Source: Morella rubra
Taxonomy: Eukaryota > Streptophyta > Magnoliopsida > Fagales > Myricaceae
Assembly: GCA_003952965.2 (NCBI GenBank)
Contig: CM025849.1
Coordinates: forward strand, 10,211,306 to 10,275,305
Direction of reading: 5' to 3'
DNA length: 64,000 bases
Shown here piece by piece: positions 47,140 to 58,156 of the stretch (the first letter of the stretch is position 1; every line of letters starts with the position of its first letter). The position numbers were made by a program, and so were the translations under genes. A model generated the notes under the pieces. It had not been told where the DNA came from. It worked only from the letters and a program-made list of their open reading frames with translations, and ran no database searches.

Positions 47140-50100
47140 ATGATCATCATCTTCTGGAATTGCCGTGGCTTGGCCCGGGCTGCGGCAATTCATCGACTAC
47201 GGGCCATTGTCAGGCAATCCAATCCGGATTGTCTGTGTTTGGCAGAAACTAAGAGTTCGAATGCGACTGAGATTTTACGTACTGTGGGTTTTGTGTTAGT
47301 AACTGAAGTTCCGGTGAGAGGTAGTAGGGGGTCTTCTGTTGGCTTGGCGACCGGGTGTAAATTTGGAGGTTCAGGTGTTGGAAGATAATCTGATTCATGT
47401 TTCCATTTTGTCTGATCCCCCTTATCAATCTTGGTTCTTGTCGTTGATTTATAGGCCTCCGTATTGGCATCAAAAGGAGGGGTTTTGGAGAAGAATGAGA
47501 TTGTTGGGGGACAGCATTCAAGGGCCGTGGTTAATTCTTGGGGATTTCAATGCTATTTTGAATTCGGCCGACAAGAAGGGTGGTAGATCTTGGAGCTCTT
47601 CGTCCAATTCTGGTCTGTTTCAATTGGTTTCTCAATAGGGTCTAATTGATTTGGAATTTATGGGGAATTCTTTTACGTGGACAAATGGAAGAGATGGTTC
47701 TCAAAATATTATGGAAAGATTGGACAGAGGTGTGGCTAATGGTCCCTGGCGTTTGTTATTTCCCTGTGCTCTGGTTAAACATTTGCCACGGTATGCCTCA
47801 GACCATGCTCCCATCGTGCTGAATACGGAAAGAGGGTCTGAATCGGGTCCGAAACCGTTTCGTTTTGAAGCATTTTGGGCTCGTGATAATCGAAGTTTTA
47901 GAGTTGTAGCTGCGGCTTGGAGAAGGTTGTGTGCTGGTTCTCCAGGGCATATCTTGTGCCAGAAAATTAAGTTCACTCGGGAGAGGCTTCGGGAGTGGAA
48001 TAGGGTGGAATTTGGTCCCATTCAATTTCGTTTGAAGGTTTTAGAAGCATCTTTGGATGATCTACAGCGTGCTGGGCAGTGTACTCTGATCAAGAATCTG
48101 CTTTGCGTAATGCTATTATGGATCTCCAGCGTTAGGAAGAAGAGTTATGGCATAGTAAGTCACGTATCACTTGGCTTTCCACCCCTGATTTGAATACCAG
48201 ATTTTTTCACCTTTCCACGGTGATCCGGTGGAGGAGAAATTGTATTGAAGCCCTTAGAGATGATCAGGGGCACTGGTTGAGTGGTAGGCATGTCATCGGT
48301 TCTCATATTGTGGATTTTTTTCAGCATCTATTTTCGGCCTCTTCGGTAGTTAATCTTGATGCTGTTGCTGAGGTAATTCCTTCGCTGGTGTCACAAGAGG
48401 ATAATGATATGCTGTGTACTATGCCGGATGATGAGAGATTTGGAAGGCAGTGAAGGGGATTGGACCGAAGAAGGCACCTGGGCCGGACGGAATGACGGGC
48501 CTTTTCTTTCGTACGTATTGGGCTACGATCCGATTTGAAGTGATTAAAATGGTGCATAATTTTTTTCGTACAGGTTTTCTTCCTACTCGGCTAAATCATT
48601 CATTGATTGTTTTGATACCGAAGCAAACTGCCCCTTCGTTGATTACTCAATATCGTCCAATCAGTTTGTGTAACGTTGCATATAAAATTGTGTCTAAAAT
48701 TCTGGCGGAAAGGCTTCGCAAGGTTTTGGATAAGCTGATTTCTTTACCCAAGTAGCGTTTGTACCGGGCAGGTCTATTTTTGAGAATATTGTGGTGGCGC
48801 AAGAGGTATTTCATACCATGAAATTGAAGCAGGGGGAAGGGGTTAGCTGCGATTAAAATAGACATGGAGAGGGCCTATGATCGTCTTGAGTGGCCATTTA
48901 TTGTTAAGATGCTGCAGTCTTTTGGTTTTGCCTCTCAATGGGTACAATGGATCCATCAATGTGTATCGACAGTTTCTTTTTCCATCCTCCTTAATGGTTC
49001 TTCGTTTGGATTCTTCAAGCCACAAAGAGGGTTACGACAGGGGGATCCTCTTTCCCCTTTTTTATTCAGACTTTGTGCTGAAGCGATTTCTAGGTTGGCT
49101 ATGAGGGCTGAGCAAGCAGGACAATTAATGGGGGTGAAGGTGGCACGTACTGCTCCTACGATTAATCATTTAATGTTTGCTGATGATCTTATATTTTTTA
49201 CTCAGGCCAATTTGAGGCAAATAAGGGTGGTGAAGGATATTCTGGAGACTTATGGGAGTTGGTCTAGTCAGAAGATAAATATGCAGAAATCATCTATTGC
49301 ATTTAGTCGTAACACCCATCCGGACGTCCAAGCTAATCTCAGGGATACTCTTGGGTTACGACAGATGCAATTGGGTAGTAAATACTTGGGTATTGTGCTT
49401 CATCTTCCACGTTCTAAGGTGCAATGTGTCGGGATATGAAGGAAAAGATTTTAAAAAATTGGCTGGTTGGAAGTCTAAGCTACTCTCTCAGGCGGGACGT
49501 ACAGTTCTTCTTCGCACAACAGCTATGGCCTTACCACAATATCAGATGGCAACCTTATTATTGCCAAAGACGTGGTGTGAGCAAATGGATATGATCTTTA
49601 AGTCTTTTTGGTGGGGTTTCCATACACAGAGCAGTCGGCATTTTACTCCCATTGCGTGGAATAAAATATGTCTCCCGAAAGAATGGGGTGGTGTGGGACT
49701 TCGAAGGCTCTTTGATATTAATCAGGCACTGATTGCTAAATTAGGGTGGCATTTGTTGCAACAGCCATCCAAACTATGGGCCCAGGTATTAAAGTCAAAA
49801 TATTTTTGTAGTAAGGATTTTTTGCATGCTGTGCCTGCTTGCCGACCATCTTGGGTATGGCAGGGATTGTGTCATATTAGGGAGTTTCTTATGATGGGAG
49901 CTTGTTGTGTGCCTCAAGATGGTAACTCTATTGATATTTTTCATGATCCATGGGTCTTGGGATTTGGTGATGGGCGTCCTATTTGGAGGGCTGATAGGCG
50001 GGTTGCTGATGGTTTGAGAGTTGCAGATTTGTTTGACTTTTCCTTGCATTCATGGAAAAGGGATGTTATTGGTTCTTTGTTTGAGGAAACGTCGCAAATG

Positions 50101-51249
50101 CTATTTGTCAGTTGAGTCCTTTAACTTTGGATAAGCCTGATTCTTTGATTTGGTGTCATGAACCTCGTGGGATGTTTACTGTGAAATCAGCTTTCCTATT
50201 TTTAAAAGCATCTAGCAGACCTCCTATGATTTTAGAAGAGCAAGATTGGCGGGCTTTGTGGAAGTTAAAAATACAAGATCGTCTCAAACTTTTTCTATGG
50301 AGGTGTGTTAATTATGCTTTTCCTTTTAAGGGTCGATTGGGAGATATATTGGGTTTTAATGATGCTGGGTTGGATAGATGTCCTTTGTGTAGATTGGATC
50401 GGGAGGATGGGGAACATCTTTTTATTAAATGTCCTGTGGCTAGAGGTTTGTGGTTACAATCTGCCTAGCCAGTTGATGTTTTGATTCTTCCTCCTTATAC
50501 TCTTACTTCATTTACTCGGCTGTTTCTCCAACCTCATCGGCTTCTTAATGTTCCTCGGGAGGATGCACGTTATGTGGCTTTGAATGCAGCCCTGGTCTTG
50601 GATTCTCTTTGGTTTTGGCGTAACAAGGTGGTCCATCAGAATGAGGAAGTGGTTTTGGCTGATCTGATTCGATTTTTTCATCGCAGATACTCTGCTCATT
50701 TGCTTGCGTTGCATACCTCGGTATCATCATATTGCACAGGTTGCAGAAGGCCTTTTTCCGGGTCAATATAGGTGCAATGTTGATGTTGCCATTCGGGACA
50801 CGATGGCTATTTTAGCTGTCTCTTTCTTAGACTCGGAAGGCTCCCTCTGTTTGGTTTACACGGAGCAAATTCCCAGCACTAATTCTCTTATTGGAGAATC
50901 TTCAGCGCTTGCAGCAGCAGTGAACCTTGCGTTGGATCGTAACTGGAACGTGGTGAACTTTGAAACTGATTGCCAATTCCTCTCTAGTTTGATTCATGAT
51001 CACTCGTTAGCTTTGGGCCCTTTGTTGGAAGATATTTTGGTCCCTGTTCGAGCTTTCTTCTCCTCTCATCTGGACTGTTCTCTTTGCTGGATTCCTAGGG
51101 AGCGAAATCAGTTTGCTCATCTCCTTGCAAAATGGTCAGCTGAAAGGAGTTGTTTTGGTATTATTTCTATTTCTGCTATTCCTGCACATCTGTTTGTGCA
51201 TGCTCTCTGTTTGGAGGAGTCAGGTTTATGTCTACATCATGTTGCGTAG
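47140..51249 (+). pseudogene. LINE ORF2: endonuclease, reverse transcriptase, RNase H, broken
   Basis: Starts MIIIFWNCRGLARAA, the usual APE-type endonuclease opening, with catalytic Asn in WNCRG and Glu in LCLAETKS. The endonuclease continues with SLIYRPP, WLILGDFNAIL, FTWTNGR and YASDHAPIVL. The reverse transcriptase has KKAPGPDGMTGLFFRTYW, QYRPISLCNVAYKIVSKIL, IDMERAYDRLEW, GLRQGDPLSPFLF and the catalytic MFADDLIFF at about 49.19 kb. The zf-RVT domain (GMFTVKSAF, LKLFLWRCVNYAFP, CPLCRLDREDGEHLF) follows at 50.11-50.47 kb, and an RNase H domain at 50.77-51.2 kb (CNVDVAI, GESSALAAAVN, FETDC). Stops or shifts occur near 47.39, 47.64, 48.19, 48.45, 48.75, 49.44, 50.11 and 50.47 kb, so ORF2 is dead. 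Confidence 0.88.
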
Positions 51250-51260
51250 AAAAAAAAAAA

Positions 51261-51275
51261 AAAGAGTAGCAGGTA
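51261..51275. repeat. Right copy of LINE target-site duplication
   Basis: Exact repeat of 45166-45180. Its first A residues cannot be told apart from the LINE A tail, so the duplication is 13 to 15 bp. Confidence 0.92.
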
Positions 51276-53261
51276 CCAAAATAGGTACCTTCGAGATGCC
51301 TGGGGCAATGGTGTTGGGTTGACGTGAAGAGAATGGAAGGACTTGAGGAGCATCCCCATCTTTTATGACTTCACTTCTTAGAATGCTTGCTTGAGGATCT
51401 CTGTGAAGTAAACTAGACTCGAGAACTGAGACAAGTAGAAAAAAAGCAAATGCAAAGAAACAAGCAATACAAATGTTTATTTATAAGAACCATACTTGGC
51501 CGCATGAGTGTAGGACATGACCTTGTCATATTTGTCAGAAGTTAAAACCGATGCAGGTAATGGGACAACTTCAGGCTCGTCATCAAGTATGCCGGACCTC
51601 AGGATCGACCCAAAGGCACCGGCCCTACTGGCCTCTACACCTCCACCCGAGTGATTGCATAGCACAATCTTTCCCTTTACTGAACTGCTGTCCAGGCACC
51701 CATCACCACAGCTGCAATACAAACAGAGTTTGAAGTTGTTTTTTGTTCACAACTATTTCTCTTCCAATCTGAAATAATTTGGGTAGTAGAGTTTACTAGG
51801 AAACAGAGTCCTTGCACTTCGTAGCATCTTTTCCATCTACTAGGGGAAATTTCGTCCCGTTGAATGAAAAAGCATTTACCGCATTCCCCTGTTTGGTATC
51901 AACTTAGAATCCAATACAACTACAACTGAATCCATATACCCAGACACAGACACAAAAGTACATACGTTATACTAAACTGCAGTTGATTTCAAAAGATATA
52001 GGAGTGAATGATACATACGACTAGTGTTTTTCCGTTCGCAAGGACCACCTTGTCTATGATCTGGCCGTCCATGCTGCTTGCTGACTGGCATCCTTTACTT
52101 TGTTGCCAGTAGCTGTTGAGGCAGTATGGCTTCCATGACCCATATCGTCCCACGCAGTGTTATTTTCAGGTTCTTCTGCATTGTAGTATCGAGCTTCAAT
52201 GATCTTGTTGTAACATGAAGATTTTCCATTTCTTGATTACCATTTACAGGTTCTACTAAAAGCTAAATCATATTTGTGTTTTAAGTGTCTCTGTCAACAT
52301 ATGGAAACTCTTATGCGGAACGAACTAGTTTCTCTGCAATGCAGAAACAATAGAGGAGGATATAAACATTGCTTATTGCAGGTGAAATTTTTGCCACCTC
52401 TGCAAGCACCCTTCCACTTCTTGGGGGGCGGACCAAAGCCATTATCATTGAAACTCTCCTATTCAGGCAGATACCACAGTCAATAACGCCAACTATGACA
52501 TCACTCTCAGCAACGGGGTCCCTTTTGCTTGTCTCAGGGAAGCCAATGAAATCCCACGTTCTTGTTGTGTGAAGGTGGTACCTTGTGCATGGGAAAACAG
52601 AGACTACTTCCTTCCTATCTGCATATCAGACCAATCTGTTAGATCGTAGACAATCAACTTATAACCCTCTTTTGAGAAGTGACATAATTAAGTGTCAGCA
52701 GCACTCACTATCAAGCTTTTGTCTTTCTCTCTCCGTGAGACTAGCAGCAAATCCATTGAAACTCCTCCGGTAACTTCTGATCAAGGAACTTTCTACGGAC
52801 CTAGAGAGACATAGACGGTCAGATCAGTCTGACGATTTAATAAGGAAGGGAAAAAAAAAAAAAAAAAAAAAGGAGAAAACAGTCTCCAGAAACATTACCT
52901 GCCCTCAAAAATCTCTTGTAACAGTTTTAAGCAGAAAAGAGTTTCTCAAGGAATGGCGGAGAAAATGGCGACTGCTTGGTCTTATCAATAACAAACTCTT
53001 ACACGTCTGTAGATTTAGCATTCATTAGACAACAACGAAGACTAATATTGTTCAGCATTAACACAGACAACAACTTGCCTTTCTGCCGCCATTGTTGGCG
53101 CTGCACAATGAGCTTATGGTGAGGACGAGCATGGAAAATAAGTAACAAAAAGTAAGACCTTTATGCTTAGCCATTTTTTCCAACTGTGAAAACTGCAGAT
53201 TGGTGATTGATAGTGTCTCATATTCAGGAGGCGAGGATTCAGATTTATAGCTTTTATTCAA

Positions 53262-54953
53262 ATCTTCTCAAATTTCTAATAACAGCTTGATTTTATAGAG
53301 GATGTTGTTATGTTACCTCCTCATGCAGTTACGTCAACGATTTCATAGTATTTGATTGTCCATCAATATAGCTAATGTTCCTTTATCGTGACAGTTAGAT
53401 TCCCGTAATTGAGCTTCGTAACTGTGAAATATTACCAGTTGATTTTCTGTTTCCGTTTTTCAATTGCATCCCTGATATTAGTGTTGAACTTTTTGGAGTT
53501 TTGATTTTCGACTTCTGCCTGTAGTGATTTGGGTTTATAAGAAATATTCATAGAAAGTTGATATTAGCGGTAGCTTAGTTTTCGTCTGACCACTGTATTT
53601 TTCTGCAATTTACTATCAGAATTACATGATGCAATTACAACTCCTTATCATTTAACAATACTCACGTAAAGTTTCAAAGAGAAATTATAGAGACTCTCAG
53701 AATACTAACACTTTTCATATCTCTCAAACTATCAATTTCGTGATAATTTAAACTAAAATTATTATTTTTATTTTGTGGAATGACAATTTCATCTCTACAG
53801 TTTTTTTTTTTTATTGGACTGCCAAAAATATTAATGTTAATGTTTGGGGAGGTAAAGTAATCATTTTACAGATAAAAAAATATTCATACCTGTTCAAAAT
53901 AATGGCAACGGGGGGTGCAAAATGTACAAAATTGATAATTCAAGAATGAAATGTGACAAGATTGATAATACATAATGGAAATTGCTAGAACCTAAAAATT
54001 GATCGAAAAGTGAATTTTCTCCGTAATAAAATGTTAGTCTGTTATATATATGATAGAGGTTAAGGTATCGAGGTCCAATTTTCTAACTTTACAGTACAGA
54101 TAAAAACTTTGGTATATCAAACTCGTCTCTAGAAATCAAGCTCTTTATTCGATTATTATGCACGAAGGAAATTTCACCTTCATAGGATGACACTCTCCTA
54201 TAGAGGTTATTCTTTGGAGGCCGTCTTGACAAAATACCAACTTCAATTTCTAACACGTCTAAATGTTGTGCATTCCATCAAAGTATCAACTTGAAGAGAT
54301 ACCAAAATTAAAATGTAGATCAGAAAAATTGAAGACTTCAAAATTATAGCATCGAATCTTGAAGGCAAATGCCACGATAATGTTGTCTCTATCACAATAC
54401 ACCAGCTATGACGAAAAACATTCCAAAAAAAAGCACAAAAACAAACAAGAAAACAACCCAGAAAATGAAACAATGTATTGCTCGTAAAAACATGCCATTC
54501 TATTTCTTTTCTAATAAGCGACATGCCGACCTAATTAGTTAGTCTAGAAAGTAACTTTACATCATACAATCACTGCACTTGACTGAATTATTCTATCACT
54601 GTATTTAAGTGTAACAATCACTTTATAAGTGAATCTTATATACAGCGCAGCGCAGTGCAGTGCAGAGTGAGTTCCACTACATGACACCACCACAAATTCA
54701 TACACTTTTTATAACCTTCTTGGGCAACAATGTCGTCCTGAGCATCCTTAATTAGTAGATAAACTGCATAAAGAAGCCAAACAAAAAGTTGGTTAAGTAG
54801 CCACAAATTTATAGCAGACGTCATAACCTAAACTCTCTATAACCACTCCAGAGGGAAGTCAGAATACAAATTCCTTTTGCTCAGAAAGAGACTATGAAGA
54901 GGCTTACACTGATGAGCAGGAATTGCCAACCAAGACAAAAAGCAGGCGATAAT
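53262..54953. other. Intergenic between subtilase fossil and ELC
   Basis: Upstream side of the subtilase (53.2-53.4 kb), a foldback repeat at 53.69-53.99 kb (listed separately), and the 3' side of ELC near 54.95 kb. A short imperfect run of gcagcg/gcagtg lies at about 54.64-54.67 kb. No coding region is supported. Confidence 0.45.
53690..53990. repeat. Foldback copy of the dispersed repeat
   Basis: Left arm with 'caaactatcaatttcgtgataattt' style sequence and attatttttatt. The right arm, in reverse complement, carries tgaattatcaattttgtaca and ttttgcac. The phrases match the repeat at 1331-1710. Non-coding, MITE-like. Confidence 0.5.
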
Positions 54954-57900
54954 TCAAGTATGAAGATAATTGGCAGCCATCATCAGCTCCAGAGTCAATT
55001 CAGGTTCAATGGGGAACTCTGTCTCCTTCCCACTGTGAAAGAGCAACATTTTCATATCAGCAAAATGCAGTAAGAATTGGGGGAGAGTGATTTCTGATCA
55101 ATGCTACAGGTCAATTCCATAAAAACAATCAGAGCCAATTTTCGCTTGGAGTAGTATGTAAGGTGAAGCAGTCAAATTCTTTATGATATAATTGGACAAT
55201 GCCAGCCAACGATTGATCTTAGGAAAGAGAATAACCACAAACAGCTGAACTTACAAAATGATAAGATACAACAGGAAACCGAATAGAAAAGTTAACTACT
55301 ATATGTAAGTTCCCTATAAAAAACTACATCCGGGAGAGACTTATTTTCCTACTAAAGGAGCTAAGCATACTGAATAAAAATAAGAATGCATGAAACCAAG
55401 GAAAAAATATAGGTAGGTCCTCTTGTGATGTCTTACAATTTCTTTGTCAAATTTCATTTGTCAATTGAAAGATTTTCAAAAATGTTAACGCAAATAAATT
55501 GAAGAATTACAAAAAGATCTATTAGCTAAACTTAACTCCATGATAGGGTTATGATACAATACATATGCATATTTTGTACCACTAAAACCACCAATATGGT
55601 AATATGATAGGGATATAATAGCCCAAAATGCACAAAAACAACAACCTAATACCAATTCAGAGAATAAGAGAACATTTCTGGATGAAAAAAGAAAAAATAA
55701 ATCCAACAGATCTTCTACTATAATAACCGAAGTTCACTCTTCCTTTCCCTATTCATTTATCTTCAACTCTATATTGTCATGCACATTGGATAACCAAAAC
55801 CATAGTACATGTGTATAATATTTTTTTTTCTACATTGCAATGCACATTGGAGAACCATTATCCTACTGTACGAGGATGATTATATTTTCTTATGTTTCAA
55901 CGCATTTCATGTTTGCTAGGTCTTGGTCCTATTATAGTCCATAATTTTGACTAATAGGACTCCTCTTCAATTTGTTGGAGTAAGAGAAAATTAAATATTT
56001 TGAATGAGGTTAACACAACAAAATTGTTGGAGAAAAGGTATATAACCTAAAAGAAAGCATAAAAGTGGTATAAGAAAATCTGAAAATAGGAATTATTTGT
56101 CCTCCAAAACTATCTTACAAGTTAATGGTCTTCTCAGAAAAAAGTAGCACCCATCTGTATTTTTCCCTCAAAACAAACAAGTATTACCATATGGATCACC
56201 AGCACAGCCGACACTGGCTTGGCTAAACTTTCATGCCAAAGTTGTAAGCAGTTCCCATGAAGCAGCATAAGTTTAGATAGTAACATGGCTACTTCAAACC
56301 CTGACTACATTATACATGCATAATGTATCTGCATGAGTATCATAAGTCCCATGTAATGGATAGCTAACAATCATAATAAAGCCAATATCTGAAGCATCAA
56401 TTCTTTTCAGTTAGGAAGCATTATCTGAAACATCTTATGCACTCGTATATAAATAATGGACACACCATTGAGACCATAGAATATGAATCTTCTCAAGTAT
56501 AAGAAGGGTTGCCAAAGTCCATTTTGTCAAATGTAGAGATAGAGATATATTCTTACAACTGTAGTTACAAGTTCCCAAAAAGTGCAGATCTATATATAAT
56601 GTTATTGTATTCAGGAATTACATGCATGTATGTCTATAATTATGTATGCATGTGTTTATGTCCACATATATAAAATGCACTTGCCATACCACATCCTTCA
56701 TGCTCTGATTATCTTATATAAACAGGAGAGGAAACAACAGCAGAAGAAACAAGTCATGCCCAAATAGAAAGGAAAAAAAAAACCCCTTTAACTCAGTCCA
56801 TTATCCCCATCATGTGACTAATAATACTAAAGGATCTCAAAGGACCTTCAGTTATCCCATACATGTATGTAATTCCTTTCAATGACCTTAATGAAAGTTC
56901 TAAGATCACAAAAGATTGAGAAGGCCACCACCAATAATTGTATGAGAAGGCATTGCCACCTAGACCCCAATATGGTGAGCTTCAGCACTCAAAACAGATA
57001 AAAGCGAATATCATTAGAGGAAACACAGAACTGCCATTAAGAAGAGTAAGAAGCTTCATAAACCTATCCTCACAGCAACTCACTTCACAAGATAGAAATA
57101 ATCAACACAATAGAAACCCCTTCCTTTAGTATATTTCAAACCAAGAAACTTTATCCCATCTTCCAACACTAGGCAATTAGTAACTATACAACTGTAGATA
57201 ACACCATTGGAGTTTTGGAGACAAGAAAACCCAAATGATTCGAGAGCAGAGTCAGAGGAGATGATGACGTATGTCATTGTTTTCAATAATGACCCTACCT
57301 CTTAAATCATAAATGAACACCAGAAAACAGTGACGGGGTTCTACCACAACAGGTTGCACCAGTATTCCCCAATGAATTGAAGAACAGAGCAAAAGATGAA
57401 ACATTACTGAAAAAGCCAGATGATGTTTGCTTGCTATAAAGGTCGAACCGTATTAGAATTTCAATTTGAAAATGTAGGCGTAAGTGGTCAAAGTTTTTTC
57501 TGCCTTTTTAGATGACACAAGCACCAAAGAAATAGCTCCAACTCCTTTATAGAACATCAAACACACACACATGATAATAGTAGCATCCACGCATACTGAC
57601 GACGCAGATAATCCATGAATATGGAATATGATCACCGAAAATGCCAAAGAAGAAATATAAAGCCAATAGTCAGGGGATATAGAAGAGACGAAAATAGCAC
57701 TTAAGAAAGAAATGAAGGGAAAAAAACAGAACCTGGCAAATTGAAGATGCCAATAGAAATACTTGCAGATCTTCTCTAAAATGGTAGTGCTGATCTCGGG
57801 GAAAGTCACTTCTCCATGCTGCGTTTCGGCAAAGCTCCCTATCACGAAGTAATAAGACGAAAATAAGTCCCTCCGTCAGACACAAATCACAACAAATTAT

Positions 57901-58156
57901 CGCAGGAAATGCGAAACATTTTTCGAAATTTTTACTTTAGCATATAATATAATTAATTTTCTTCACAGACCCGAAAGCACCGGAGCGAAACCCTAATTGT
58001 ACTTAAGAAAAAGACAAAAAGACAAAAATAAAAAATAAACAGACCTGGAGAGGTGAGCATGTTATGGATGGTCTGGGAAACCATGGCAGCTTCCTTGTCG
58101 ATCACGAATTCAAAACCCTCGGCGCTGATCAGCTTCACCGTGTCCTCCTTCTTCAT
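54954..58156 (-). CDS. ELC: Elongin C (SKP1/BTB-fold adaptor)
   Basis: Three exons on the minus strand: 58045-58156 (MKKEDTVKLISAEGFEFVID..MLTSPG), 57733-57838 (SFAETQHGEVTFPEISTTIL..HLQFA) and 54954-55032 (GKETEFPIEPELTLELMMAA then NYLHT and stop). All borders are GT-AG with matching phases, giving 98 residues, against about 96 for the Arabidopsis protein. The whole protein is the BTB/POZ (Skp1) fold. Elongin C joins elongin A in transcription elongation and serves as cullin adaptor in other eukaryotes; in plants it is a single-copy nuclear/cytosolic protein. The second intron is long (2.7 kb), the first 206 nt. Intact by sequence, with no odd residues seen. Confidence 0.95.

Larger units (their letters stand above)
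45181..51260 (+). mobile_element. Full-length L1-type LINE inserted in the subtilase intron
   Basis: The element has a 5' leader (45181-45473), ORF1, ORF2 and a short A tail (51250-51263), in the + direction, opposite to the host gene. It is bounded by a perfect target-site duplication aaagagtagcaggta at 45166-45180 and 51261-51275; the first A's merge with the tail. The insertion lies inside an intron that was 89 nt before. The domain order is DUF4283, CCHC knuckle, endonuclease, reverse transcriptase, zf-RVT and RNase H, as in plant L1 elements. The frame is broken in several places, so it is not able to move on its own. The intact duplication and largely readable domains suggest a moderately young insertion. 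Confidence 0.93.
44240..53174 (-). pseudogene. Cucumisin-like subtilase (SBT4 type), decayed, split by a LINE
   Basis: Exons on the minus strand: 53079-53174 (signal peptide MAKHKGLTFCYLFSMLVLTI), 52709-52800 (I9 prodomain, SYRRSFNGFAASLTE), about 52375-52618 (SVFPCTRYHLHTTRTWDFIG; catalytic Asp in VIDCGI), 52019-52203 (catalytic His in DMGHGSHTAS), 51797-51888, 51496-51711 (PA-domain part, CLDSSSVKGKIVLC), 51289-51400 (FSSRQPN, normally FSSRGPN), 44890-45104 ([13 protein letters not shown]) and 44240-44796 (fibronectin-III-like tail, ending near VWSSGTHSVRS). The active-site Ser of GTSMACPH is Phe (codon 44988-44990, ttc). About 100 residues between GNKVKDAS and SASSMDGQIIDK, including the oxyanion Asn, are absent. 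Frame breaks lie after VIDCGI (with a stop), at the deletion and after SAIKSAI. The first part of the prodomain was not found. No active protease can be made; a fossil host gene. Confidence 0.85.

Noticed and set aside
48864-49104. Overlapping frames antisense to or out of frame with the LINE reverse transcriptase
   Set aside because: They are shadows of the ORF2 coding sequence with no motifs of their own.
44240-53174. Calling the subtilase a working pseudoprotease
   Set aside because: Besides the Ser to Phe change there are an internal deletion, a stop and several frame breaks, so no full-length protein can be expected.
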